Counted from the first letter of the stretch, positions 14,301-20,289 are shown. The stretch is DNA of 21,848 bases from a virus (IMGVR_UViG_3300031715_000026:1-21848), one strand, 5' to 3'. Translations and numbers: made by a program. Notes: generated from the letters alone by a model not told the origin.

Positions 14301-14366
14301 AGTGCGCCTTTCGATCGCCATCTGTCACTTATCAAAACAGCTATAGATGGCGACGTAAACCGCACT
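14301..14366 (-). promoter_or_regulatory. Nested hairpin in the operon leader RNA
   Basis: An outer stem AGTGCG/CGCACT (14301-14306 with 14361-14366) encloses a perfect 9-base inner stem TCGCCATCT/AGATGGCGA (14315-14323 with 14345-14353) around a 21-base loop. It lies between the predicted start of transcription (~14413) and the first gene (start 14251), so it would be in the 5' leader of the operon mRNA. There is no T-run after it, so it is not a simple terminator. A protein- or ligand-binding leader is possible. Confidence 0.45.
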
Positions 14367-14419
14367 GAGTAGGATGAATAAAACAAACAGCTGAGTGGGG
14401 ATATCACAATCCATATTGA

Positions 14420-14447
14420 TTTATAGAGCTTATTCACATAGGGTCAA
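14420..14447 (-). promoter_or_regulatory. Sigma70-type promoter for the packaging/structural operon
   Basis: On the minus strand TTGACC (14447-14442) is followed after 16 bases by TATAAA (14425-14420), near the ideal sigma70 pattern. It points to the Cys-rich gene at 14251 and the terminase operon with a leader of about 160 bases. Activity is inferred. Confidence 0.5.
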
Positions 14448-14521
14448 TTGGGCGATTTGTAGCTGTCACGGTATTTCGCCTAACCCTAGCGTTCCGTACC
14501 CAAGAGGCTCCCCCTACCCAG

Positions 14522-14567
14522 GTTAACATTAAGTTAACAAAGCTTAACCATATAAACTATTGTTAAC
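14522..14567. repeat. Cluster of GTTAAC motifs with GTTAA-N6-TTAAC dyad
   Basis: GTTAAC occurs at 14522-14527, 14533-14538 and 14562-14567. Between them GTTAACAAAGCTTAAC (14533-14548) is a dyad of GTTAA and TTAAC with a 6-base spacer. An almost identical dyad, GTTAACAAATCTTAAC, is at 15139-15154. The repeats flank the 112-residue gene and are likely binding sites for a phage regulator or replication protein. Confidence 0.45.
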
Positions 14568-14585
14568 TCAATACAAAATTGTCAA

Positions 14586-14924
14586 TTAACTTTGCTTTTT
14601 CTGTGAGGATTCGGGATGGTCACCATCCGTGAGTGGAGGGTAACCCTCCGCAGTGGTATCTATTGATTGTGGCACTGCCGGATGCTCTAGCCTGTTAATC
14701 ACCAGCGTCTCTATCTGCAACGTGCCCATGTCGGTCTTTGGCATGTTCGCCAGGTACGGTATCATCTTGACTAATAGCTGTGCCATGGCGTAGTAGCGTT
14801 GGTTGCCCTTGGCGGCCCCGTCCAGGAACTTGACCAGGAGCCGCTCATAGTCATAGCCATTAGCGGCAAGTGATTGCAGGAGCCAAAGACTCTTACGGTT
14901 CTTGGAACCCAAGGGACGGCCCAT
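14586..14924 (-). CDS. Small basic-headed protein, possible small terminase subunit
   Basis: A 112-residue protein starting MGRPLGSKNRKS, an AT-hook-like G-R-P-x-G-S-K-N arm often seen at the N-terminus of small phage terminase and DNA-binding proteins. A helical region (LWLLQSLAANGYDYERLLVKFLDGAAKGNQRYYAMAQLLVKMIPYL) and an acidic polar tail follow. GGAGAG lies upstream of the ATG. Its place upstream of the terminase operon fits TerS, which recognises the packaging site, but it has its own transcription unit and is shorter than usual. A transcription regulator is the main alternative. Confidence 0.65.
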   Translation of the reverse strand: MGRPLGSKNRKSLWLLQSLAANGYDYERLLVKFLDGAAKGNQRYYAMAQLLVKMIPYLANMPKTDMGTLQIETLVINRLEHPAVPQSIDTTAEGYPPLTDGDHPESSQKKQS

Positions 14925-14968
14925 AATGAAATCTCTCCGTTATATCACGAGTATGTGAGGTGATGGTG

Positions 14969-14996
14969 ATATTATTTTGGTGTTAAGGTATGTTAA
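14969..14996 (-). promoter_or_regulatory. Possible promoter of the TerS-like gene with overlapping operator repeats
   Basis: On the minus strand TTAACA (14996-14991) is followed after 16 bases by TAATAT (14974-14969). The -35 lies in one of two GTTAAG words spaced 10 bases (14982-14987 and 14992-14997), one helical turn apart. A regulator bound there would cover the promoter. The leader to the ATG at 14924 would be about 38 bases. Confidence 0.38.
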
Positions 14997-15138
14997 GAAT
15001 AGGCCTTTACAGCCCTGACAAAGCCATGCTTAACTAAAGGATGGCGATATGACAAATCGTGACCCTCCTCTGCAATATATCACGGCCTTATGACAAAAAA
15101 CAATGAAACACATTAATAACACGACAAATGAGCATTTC

Positions 15139-15154
15139 GTTAACAAATCTTAAC
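15139..15154. repeat. GTTAA-N6-TTAAC dyad (second copy)
   Basis: GTTAACAAATCTTAAC differs at one base from the dyad at 14533-14548. A degenerate third version, GTTAA-N6-TTAAG, is at 20526-20541. A symmetric 16-base site repeated in intergenic DNA is typical of an operator. Confidence 0.45.
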
Positions 15155-15245
15155 ATGCCACATTATAAGCATTGGCTACCGCACAATGCGATTGCTACTA
15201 ACGGTCTTTGGGTATAGCCCCATGTTGATGAGGTGACAGGTTACG

Positions 15246-15296
15246 CGAACTTAGGGATTTCATCCCCGTTCGCTCTCGGCTCGGCGTTTCGACGCC
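15246..15296. other. Pair of hairpins, one with a UUCG-type tetraloop
   Basis: CGAAC...GTTCG (15246-15250 with 15268-15272) encloses GGGAT-TTC-ATCCC (15254-15266). Eleven bases on, GGCGT-TTCG-ACGCC (15283-15296) is a 5-base stem with a TTCG loop, a very stable RNA hairpin. There is no clear T-run, so these are not standard terminators in either direction. Confidence 0.4.
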
Positions 15297-15434
15297 TTGC
15301 CTTACAGCCTCGCTTTACGCTCGAAAGGTTGTCCGTCCTCTTACACCTATGCCCGTTCATACGACAAGAATGGCAATAATGATGCGTAAAGACAATAAAT
15401 CCTCATGACGAAAGATAATTAGCCAAAGGACCCA

Positions 15435-15463
15435 TTGACAATGGGGTGTTTTGGGGCTATAAG
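15435..15463 (+). promoter_or_regulatory. Strong sigma70-type promoter of the plus-strand operon
   Basis: TTGACA (15435-15440), a 17-base spacer and TATAAG (15458-15463): a perfect -35, ideal spacing and a 5-of-6 -10. The expected start of transcription, 6-8 bases downstream, falls on or next to the ATG at 15469, so the first mRNA may be leaderless or nearly so. Confidence 0.65.
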
Positions 15464-15468
15464 AGGGC

Positions 15469-15657
15469 ATGACTAACGAGGGCTTGCACCATATAATCCG
15501 TCTGCCTAAGACGTTGCGTAAGCGACGGGCCGGAATTGGCCCGACGTTAAAGGATGCGTGCGAGCGGTGCGGGCATGCGATCCACCCGCTCTGCAATAAC
15601 GCTAACTGCCAGGACACGCCGCATCCCGCGCCTGATGCGGACATAGAAAGGGGATAA
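15469..15657 (+). CDS. 62-residue Cys-rich protein, first gene of the plus operon
   Basis: A small basic protein. Its N-terminal half (TNEGLHHIIRLPKTLRKRRAG) is positively charged. The second half has a possible zinc knuckle, C-E-R-C-G-H then C-N-N-A-N-C (about residues 31-48). The ATG lies 6 bases after the -10 element, with GAGGG just before it; if transcription starts at the usual distance, that ribosome site is hardly transcribed. The first bases are nearly the same as those at 16164-16178, before a second gene with a TN-K-GL start. Early regulatory or host-takeover proteins often look like this, but no function can be assigned. Confidence 0.62.
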   Translation: MTNEGLHHIIRLPKTLRKRRAGIGPTLKDACERCGHAIHPLCNNANCQDTPHPAPDADIERG

Positions 15658-15660
15658 CGC

Positions 15661-15906
15661 ATGTTTAATCTGTTCATATGGCTAAGAAGTCGATTCAATG
15701 ACTGGTTATTCTACAGGGCCTTTGACCGCGTGCCCGTCACTCACTTAGGAGCCATGCTGGTAAAGGATTTCAGAGGCGCGTTGTACTGCGTAGGGTTCGA
15801 CGAGGTGCGCTTGCGGACGCTCGAAGTGCTGAGGAACCTACCCCGCGACGGCCAATACTTGCCAGTGTTGGCATTGATCGAGCAAATAGAAGCTGCGCAT
15901 GACTGA
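15661..15906 (+). CDS. 81-residue hypothetical protein
   Basis: It starts 3 bases after the upstream stop with a GAAAGGGGA ribosome site. The N-terminus is hydrophobic and aromatic with basic residues (MFNLFIWLRSRFNDWLFYRAF), and could be an amphipathic membrane-touching helix. It is followed by AMLVKDFRGALYCVGFDEV and a helix RLRTLEVLRNL. No family is recognised. Its stop overlaps the next ATG (ATGACTGA), consistent with one coupled operon. Confidence 0.68.
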   Translation: MFNLFIWLRSRFNDWLFYRAFDRVPVTHLGAMLVKDFRGALYCVGFDEVRLRTLEVLRNLPRDGQYLPVLALIEQIEAAHD

Positions 15907-16039
15907 ACATCGGCGCAACATCTGGGTGACGAATTGTATGGAAGCTAACGCGTGGTACCACCCTCAAGCAAACCCACACTATACGCATGAGCGGGGACCG
16001 ATGTACGCCGTGATAGCTGAGGCCTACCTGATGCGGTAG
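15899..16039 (+). CDS. 46-residue hypothetical protein
   Basis: A short frame overlapping the previous gene by 8 bases. The product is polar and aromatic: MTEHRRNIWVTNCMEANAW, an HPQANPHYTHERGP segment and a final helix AVIAEAYLMR. The tight overlap supports translation by coupling, but there is no strong ribosome site. It ends with TAG. Function unknown. Confidence 0.5.
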   Translation: MTEHRRNIWVTNCMEANAWYHPQANPHYTHERGPMYAVIAEAYLMR

Positions 16040-16044
16040 GTGAC

Positions 16045-16137
16045 ATGTACGTGAAGGAAATCGACGGCAACTTATACGCTGTAGATATCGAAGAGATTGC
16101 ACCCAGAGATTTAACAAAAGTTGACACGGAAAAATAG
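16045..16137 (+). CDS. 30-residue acidic mini-protein
   Basis: AGGTGAC precedes the ATG by about 3 bases, and the frame begins 5 bases after the previous stop. The product starts MYVKEIDGNLYAVDIEEIAP, two short strands followed by a polar tail, and ends with TAG. The tight packing with neighbours makes it credible, but it is too short to judge by sequence alone. Confidence 0.4.
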   Translation: MYVKEIDGNLYAVDIEEIAPRDLTKVDTEK

Positions 16138-16140
16138 GCC

Positions 16141-16169
16141 TTGCGGCCTTGCCGTTTAGGAGGTATAAG
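16141..16169 (+). promoter_or_regulatory. Weak second copy of the operon promoter
   Basis: TTGCGG (16141-16146), 17 bases and TATAAG (16164-16169). The -10 and the next bases, TATAAGAGGGCATGA (16164-16178), are identical to 15458-15472 at the first gene. The -35 is poor (3 of 6), so it may be an internal promoter or only a duplicated gene start. Confidence 0.3.
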
Positions 16170-16174
16170 AGGGC

Positions 16175-16450
16175 ATGAGAGAGATAACAAACAAAGGCTT
16201 GCGGGCACTGACCACGAGTAGGGAGCGTCAGGAGATACGGGCCGCTTTAAACGGCAAGGAGGACACCATGAAAAACGTTAAGCTACAATATATCGGAAAG
16301 ATGGAATGGGGCGACAAGTACGGGATTGATTCGCGCATGTGGAACGTGCTCAGTCCGGCCTTGGAAGGGTATCCAACGGGGCCGTTGGCCGGAAAGCCGA
16401 CATTGACGCTGCAGGGACTGAAAGAGAAAGGACTACTAAGATGGTTTTAA
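16175..16450 (+). CDS. 91-residue hypothetical protein (or 60 residues from 16268)
   Basis: The long version starts at 16175 with ITNKGLRALTTSRERQEI, a basic helix. In the same frame a second ATG at 16268 has an ideal AAGGAGG ribosome site 6 bases before it and gives a 60-residue product MKNVKLQYIGKMEWGDKYG ... LRWF. I think the internal start is the main one; both forms may be made. The C-terminal part has TLTLQGLKEKGLLRW. Its last bases overlap the next gene's ATG. No family is recognised. Confidence 0.58.
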   Translation: MREITNKGLRALTTSRERQEIRAALNGKEDTMKNVKLQYIGKMEWGDKYGIDSRMWNVLSPALEGYPTGPLAGKPTLTLQGLKEKGLLRWF

Positions 16451-16635
16451 CGGGGCTTAGTAAAAACGATCCTTACGTCCTCAAGCCCACGCTGACGGCA
16501 GATGGCAGACCCTGGGTACAACGTTGCTTCCTTTGCGCCAAGGGCGTTGATTTCCAGAAATTGACTTCCTGGCAATGGGTGAGGGTAGGGGAGCTTGTGA
16601 GGCACGCCAAGTGCCTTCCTGCGCCTTGTAGATGA
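16441..16635 (+). CDS. 64-residue putative zinc-binding protein
   Basis: The ATG at 16441 lies in another frame inside the end of the previous gene, with GAGAAAGGA upstream. The product has C-F-L-C-A-K-G (about residues 30-36) and later H-A-K-C and a final C, a plausible Cys3-His type zinc site (CFLC ... RHAKC). It is one of several small Cys-pair proteins in this operon. No enzyme motif is seen; a DNA-, RNA- or protein-binding role is possible. Confidence 0.62.
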   Translation: MVLTGLSKNDPYVLKPTLTADGRPWVQRCFLCAKGVDFQKLTSWQWVRVGELVRHAKCLPAPCR

Positions 16636-16669
16636 GGTGTTCAAGTATCACGAAAGAGAAAGGCTAATC

Positions 16670-16906
16670 ATGAATAAATGCGTGTATTGTGGCGAGGAGT
16701 TTACAAACTGGGTAGAATACCAGGAACACGAATCACTTAGCCACTGGAACAGAGAGATTCCGTCGCAGAGCCCGTTTGCGGAAGCGGTGGAGACCATACC
16801 GGCTTTCCAGGTCGTCGCTAGCGGGCGGCTAGACCTGGCAAGACGCACTTATCCAGGTCCTATGGACGCAATTCCGTCTATGGATTCAAGTTTGTGGTTA
16901 AATTAG
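16670..16906 (+). CDS. 78-residue protein with a C2H2-like zinc finger
   Basis: I chose the ATG at 16670 (after GAGAAAGG) rather than the GTG at 16637, because the finger begins directly with it: MNKCVYCGEEFTNWVEYQEH, then E-S-L-S-H. The Cys-x2-Cys and His spacing is that of a C2H2 finger (Cys at 4 and 7, His near 20 and 25), unusual but known in phage proteins. The rest is a polar, Pro-rich tail. It may bind DNA or a partner protein. Next to other Cys-pair proteins it supports a zinc-rich operon. Confidence 0.65.
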   Translation: MNKCVYCGEEFTNWVEYQEHESLSHWNREIPSQSPFAEAVETIPAFQVVASGRLDLARRTYPGPMDAIPSMDSSLWLN

Positions 16907-16992
16907 GTAAGTCATACGAGGAAAAACTACTGGAAAAGCAAGCAAGAGACATTAAGGCCCTTGAAGCGGCCTTGTCGCGCTTGCAAGACTAG
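16894..16992 (+). CDS. 32-residue helical mini-protein (tentative)
   Basis: A frame from GTG at 16894 to TAG, overlapping the previous gene by 13 bases. It encodes a single charged helix, YEEKLLEKQARDIKALEAAL, like a short coiled coil. There is no good ribosome site and the start is GTG. It could be real by coupling or be chance. Confidence 0.3.
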   Translation: MVKLGKSYEEKLLEKQARDIKALEAALSRLQD

Positions 16993-17002
16993 CCCTATCC
17001 TT

Positions 17003-17021
17003 CGCTCGTCACTGACGGGCG
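17003..17021 (+). other. Hairpin before the amidoligase gene
   Basis: CGCTCGTC/GACGGGCG (17003-17010 with 17014-17021) forms an 8-base stem (one G-T pair) with a 3-base loop, about 35 bases before the amidoligase ATG. There is no T-run, so it is not an ordinary terminator. It could protect or control the downstream mRNA. Confidence 0.4.
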
Positions 17022-17055
17022 GGGATGTAGGACTATCAACTAAGGAGGATAGACA

Positions 17056-18540
17056 ATGCCTAGGACACGAAGCGTAGACCCGTACCTCGATCACATAGAC
17101 TCGTTAAACACGGTTAATTCTGTTGGAGTGCCACGGCCTAGGCCCTCCATAAGTGTGCTTAGCCCTAACCATCCGGCTAACCAAGGTCAACGAAATGACA
17201 GCCGTAACTCCGTTACATATCAAGTCAGAGTGCCCGCATACAAGTTCTCTTTAGGATGGGAGCTAGAGGCTAACCGCTGCGCGACAAGAGTGCCAGTCGG
17301 AGTAAACCAGATAAAGGACCGTAGTGTAAACGGGGATAGTGCGGAGTACGTGGTTTTGCCGTCCGTCACGAAAGCACCTACATTTGTGCTAGGGCTGTTA
17401 AAGGATTTAGTACACGCCCCAAAGCTCAATACTGACAAGTCATGTGGGTTTCATATCCATGTAGGTATGCAAGGCGCAAAGATAGCGACGCTCAAACAGT
17501 GGGCCATTGCCACGGAGTCATTGGCCCTAGACATCGAAGACCTAGCGTTTAAGGCCGTGCCGAACGCGCGACATGCTAACCAGTATTGCAGGCGCATTGT
17601 CCCCCTTCAAGCGGGCACGCGATTTGTCCAGTTCAAGTCCAATAACGAGAGACGTTACCACTGGCTAAACACTGTCGAGATTTTCCGCCCTGGCGGTATC
17701 CGCACAATAGAGATACGCTTGCTAGGCAATACGCATAGATGGAAATACCTATTAGCATGGACGGCCTTCAGCTTGTCCCTTGCGCGTGAAGGCTGGAAAT
17801 TGGCGCATAAGCCTTTTGACAGCCGAAAAGAGTCAATCAGCCAACTATCAGACTTGCTAAAAGCTATTGCGTCTGACATCAGGCCGCTAGAAAAAAGATA
17901 TGAGCCTGTACCTACATGGCTGTATAGCCAGCTCAAAAACCTAGGTATTGAGTTTTCAGCCTTCGATAGGCCGCTAAAGACGCTAACGAAAATGGAAAGC
18001 AGAATCAAGGGCTGTTATGTCGTGCCGTATTCCGACGATCAAAGAGACGTGCCTAACGTCAATGAGGATGAGGACTACTGCGCGTGCGGCTGCGGGACTG
18101 AGGGACGCTGTGACTCGCAAATGCACGATGACGGGGACTGTGAGTCTAACTCCTGCTATAATTGCCATGAAAACGGGGACTGTAACTCTAGGTGTTGCGA
18201 GAATTGCCGAGAGTCGGCCCATAGCGACGGTGAACTATGTAGCTGGAATGATTGCCGACGCTGTGACCAGATACGCGCTGAGCAAGAGGGAGAGGAAGAG
18301 GCCGCGAGTGTTCCGGTTATATTCAGTGACCTAGAAATGAATAGACGCGCTGGCCTGACGTGCGACACACACGAAACAGCCCTAAGTGCCGAACGTGATC
18401 ATAGAATCCGGCAAGTTCTAAACAGTCCGGACCTTTCAATAGACGATGTATTGCAAATGCAACGTGCAGCAGAAAGCCGTTTAACAGAGGATGAAAATAC
18501 AATGAGTCTTGACCGCTCATCATTTCGAGGGGGGCACTAA
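17056..18540 (+). CDS. COOH-NH2 ligase-type amidoligase with Cys-rich tail
   Basis: A 494-residue protein whose family (amidoligase, glutamine-synthetase/gamma-glutamyl-cysteine-ligase fold) uses ATP to join a carboxyl to an amine through an amide bond. Seen motifs: GWELEA (67-72, metal-binding Glu), NGDSAEYV (92-99), CGFHIHV (130-136, family C-G-x-H-x-H-V), RYHWLN (200-205) and TIEIRLLGNT (217-226), i.e. the main family motifs in order. Residues ~1-60 are a Pro/Ser/Asn-rich arm. Residues 342-403 hold 14 Cys (CACGCG ... CCENC), probably zinc sites, which the core enzyme does not need. GGAGGA precedes ATG, and the amidotransferase gene follows by 3 bases. The substrate is unknown; peptide, cell-wall or protein-tag modification are options. 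Confidence 0.85.
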   Translation: MPRTRSVDPYLDHIDSLNTVNSVGVPRPRPSISVLSPNHPANQGQRNDSRNSVTYQVRVPAYKFSLGWELEANRCATRVPVGVNQIKDRSVNGDSAEYVVLPSVTKAPTFVLGLLKDLVHAPKLNTDKSCGFHIHVGMQGAKIATLKQWAIATESLALDIEDLAFKAVPNARHANQYCRRIVPLQAGTRFVQFKSNNERRYHWLNTVEIFRPGGIRTIEIRLLGNTHRWKYLLAWTAFSLSLAREGWKLAHKPFDSRKESISQLSDLLKAIASDIRPLEKRYEPVPTWLYSQLKNLGIEFSAFDRPLKTLTKMESRIKGCYVVPYSDDQRDVPNVNEDEDYCACGCGTEGRCDSQMHDDGDCESNSCYNCHENGDCNSRCCENCRESAHSDGELCSWNDCRRCDQIRAEQEGEEEAASVPVIFSDLEMNRRAGLTCDTHETALSAERDHRIRQVLNSPDLSIDDVLQMQRAAESRLTEDENTMSLDRSSFRGGH

Positions 18541-18543
18541 CCT

Positions 18544-19503
18544 ATGTGTGGACTGGTGGCAGGAATCGGCAAGCTAAACAGTAACCGAATTAAAGCTTTG
18601 CTCTCAATGAATGAGGACAGAGGAACCGACAGCGTTGGCATTGGATACATTATGGACCATAAAATCCGAGTGGCAAAGGTGGCCGAACGCCCATGTGTAG
18701 CGGTTAATCTTACGATTGCTAAGGAAATTACAGAAGCAGCGGTATCAGGTCTTTTTATCGGACACACGCGACAAGCGACGAAAGGAGAAGTATGCACGGA
18801 AAATGCCCACCCATTCTTGATGGACGGCATAGCGTTCGCGCATAATGGGATTATTATAAATTATGCCGACTTCGGGGACTACAAGGTAGACAGTCAGTCC
18901 CTTATCCACGGTATCAAGGCAAAAGACTTTAGCAAGTATAAGGGCGGCATTGCGCTTATATGGATTGAGGACGGGAAGCTAAAGGCCTATCGTTGTGGCA
19001 ATCCCCTCTATCGGGGGAAGCACAACGGGGTCACATACCTTGCCAGCGAGGATGACCAGCTAGAGGCGATCGGATGCAATCATATCAAGTCGTTAGCTGA
19101 GGGAATGATTTATACTTTCCTCAGTCCGACTCAACTTATGACGGAACGCGTCAAGAAAAATGAAAAAGGTTTTGCCTACAAGGGCATGTCATGGGAAGAC
19201 TACAACTATACGGGACACAAGACCCTAGCCCTCAGCACGCCTAGCAAGGATATAACGGCCTACTGTGATCACGGTATACACTACTCGCAAAAGTGCTTTA
19301 CGTGTGACGAGTTTCCGGCCCTGAGGGAGGACTTCCACACATGGAAGGACGAGAAGAAAAAGCAGGAGTACGTTGACTTCTGTGACATGTGTGGAAAGAA
19401 AGCAGAGTTAACCGAGGGCTATTGCTTAGAATGCATTACATACCTTGATGATAGCACGAGCAAAGACTTACCGCCTATGCCGTCACGCCGAGAGGTGCAA
19501 TAA
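18544..19503 (+). CDS. Class II glutamine amidotransferase with C-terminal zinc motifs
   Basis: A 319-residue Ntn-type glutaminase that should release ammonia from glutamine. Cys2 is exposed as nucleophile after Met removal. The family motifs are RGTDSVG (26-32), GHTRQATKG (73-81), NAHPF (87-91), HNG (100-102) and DSQSL (116-120). The catalytic domain ends near ~200. Beyond it are CDHG and C251-x2-C254, then C280-x2-C283 and C294-x2-C297, a zinc-ribbon-like tail not usual in this family. There is no synthetase domain on this chain; the adjacent amidoligase is the obvious partner. The ribosome site is the G6 run 9 bases upstream, in the end of the amidoligase gene. Protein and gene look intact. 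Confidence 0.88.
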   Translation: MCGLVAGIGKLNSNRIKALLSMNEDRGTDSVGIGYIMDHKIRVAKVAERPCVAVNLTIAKEITEAAVSGLFIGHTRQATKGEVCTENAHPFLMDGIAFAHNGIIINYADFGDYKVDSQSLIHGIKAKDFSKYKGGIALIWIEDGKLKAYRCGNPLYRGKHNGVTYLASEDDQLEAIGCNHIKSLAEGMIYTFLSPTQLMTERVKKNEKGFAYKGMSWEDYNYTGHKTLALSTPSKDITAYCDHGIHYSQKCFTCDEFPALREDFHTWKDEKKKQEYVDFCDMCGKKAELTEGYCLECITYLDDSTSKDLPPMPSRREVQ

Positions 19504-19628
19504 TGTGTCCGCCTGACGAGCATCGCTGGCAATGGTTCCGAGAACGGGAAGGCGTGATAGAGTACGTTTGCATGAACGCGAACTGTGGGGAAGTTATGAC
19601 GCAATATATAGACACGCAAGGCGGCTAA
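19503..19628 (+). CDS. 41-residue Cys-pair mini-protein ending in Gly-Gly
   Basis: Its ATG shares a base with the amidotransferase stop (TAATG), so it is coupled to it. The product starts MCPPDEHRWQWFREREG, has a C-x4-C (CMNANC) site and ends DTQGG. A small protein with a C-terminal Gly-Gly straight after an amidoligase pair recalls tag proteins, but the GGCGG bases could equally be a ribosome site for the next frame. Function unknown. Confidence 0.5.
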   Translation: MCPPDEHRWQWFREREGVIEYVCMNANCGEVMTQYIDTQGG

Positions 19629-19706
19629 ATGGCTAAGCCATTCATCTTAAGCGATAGAAGGCTAACACAAGCGGAAAAAGTTTACTCATGCTGTTACGGA
19701 GGGTAG
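19629..19706 (+). CDS. 25-residue mini-frame ending in Cys-Cys-Tyr-Gly-Gly (tentative)
   Basis: The ATG follows the preceding stop directly (TAA then ATG). The product starts MAKPFILSDRRLTQAEKVYS and ends CCYGG then TAG. The frame stays open for a further ~20 codons past the TAG (SLISQRKKTRLESKKLNEGG), so the frame may be cut by a nonsense codon. Too short to be sure it is translated. Confidence 0.3.
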   Translation: MAKPFILSDRRLTQAEKVYSCCYGG

Positions 19707-19777
19707 TCTGATATCACAAAGAAAAAAGACACGGCTAGAATCGAAAGCAAAAAACTAAACGAAGGAGGATAAACGAA

Positions 19778-20056
19778 ATGCGCAACATTGATGCTGTCAT
19801 TGAAGCGAACAAAGCGGCGGGCGGGGCGTTCTTTGACCACCGGACTGTGCTGTACTTTAAAAACAAGGTGCTTCCGACAATGTACGGAGAGAAGTATTTC
19901 ATCTCCTACGACCTGACAGAAGACGGGCAAAAACTGTACACGGTGCGCCAAGTGCTGTCGCACGGCCTTATCGGTCACGTCGGCGAGCGGCACGCCTACA
20001 CCTCGAAGGACGGGGCACGCGCAGCAATCGCCAACCTCATGGGTGCGCGGTTATAG
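19778..20056 (+). CDS. Conserved phage hypothetical protein (ANKxxGxxFFD type)
   Basis: A 92-residue protein with an excellent GAAGGAGGA ribosome site. It begins with IDAVIEANKAAGGAFFDHRT, followed by YFKNKVLPTMYGEKYFISYD, a YTVRQV strand and a final helix DGARAAIANLM. Small proteins with this order (I-x-x-A-N-x-x-x-G-x-x-F-F-D, an R/K-F-F/Y-x-x-x-V strand and a C-terminal helix) are common in phage early regions. Their function is unknown to me. The assignment is by recalled pattern. Confidence 0.72.
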   Translation: MRNIDAVIEANKAAGGAFFDHRTVLYFKNKVLPTMYGEKYFISYDLTEDGQKLYTVRQVLSHGLIGHVGERHAYTSKDGARAAIANLMGARL

Positions 20057-20096
20057 CCTAACCACCAAGAGGTCACGAGCAGGGGGGGTGGAACCA

Positions 20097-20255
20097 ATGG
20101 AGCAGGAGGCAGTTTCAACAGGGGATGATAGGCAACCGTACCATATTGTGGATGGGAACATATTAACGCAAGCAGAATGGCGGCAAAAGTTGAGGGACGC
20201 AACAGAACTGTTTGAACTATTCAAACGTGCGGCATACCTTGACCACGAGCTGTAA
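20097..20255 (+). CDS. 52-residue hypothetical protein, last of the plus operon
   Basis: The start ATG at 20097 follows a G-rich ribosome site (GGGGGGGTGG). A longer frame opens at 20043 but overlaps the preceding gene without a ribosome site. The product has a polar N-terminus with YHIVDGNILTQAEWRQK and a helix DATELFELFKRAAYLDHEL. No family is recognised. The spacer with a strong hairpin follows, so this probably ends the operon. Confidence 0.6.
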   Translation: MEQEAVSTGDDRQPYHIVDGNILTQAEWRQKLRDATELFELFKRAAYLDHEL

Positions 20256-20289
20256 GAAGTAGAACCCACAACCATAGAGCCGAACTACT

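Larger units (their letters stand above)
14252..14585 (-). promoter_or_regulatory. Structured leader and operon control region (334 bases)
   Basis: This gene-free stretch lies between the 112-residue gene and the structural operon. It holds a minus-strand promoter (14420-14447) and a large nested hairpin (14301-14366). AATTGACCCT near 14285-14294 recurs inverted as AGGGTCAATT near 14440-14449. A cluster of GTTAAC motifs is centred at 14522-14567. A second possible minus promoter has its -35 TTGACA at 14580-14585, but its -10 is weak. No convincing open frame is seen. Confidence 0.6.
14925..15468. promoter_or_regulatory. Divergent control region between the two operons (544 bases)
   Basis: No convincing gene lies here. 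It contains a minus-strand promoter (14969-14996) overlapping paired GTTAAG repeats, the dyad at 15139-15154, a further CTTAAC (15029-15034), and repeated ATATCACG and TATGACAAA words. Two hairpins at 15246-15296 are listed separately, and a plus-strand promoter is at 15435-15463. Repeats plus AT-rich stretches between divergent operons make it a candidate for a switch or a replication origin; neither is proven. Confidence 0.5.

Noticed and set aside
15357-15698. 113-residue minus-strand frame
   Set aside because: It runs antisense over the control region, plus-strand promoter and first plus gene, has no ribosome site, and reads as random composition.
16119-16125. TTGACA as a -35 element before the 91-residue gene
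   Set aside because: No -10-like hexamer lies at 16-18 bases; the TATAAG downstream is about 40 bases away.
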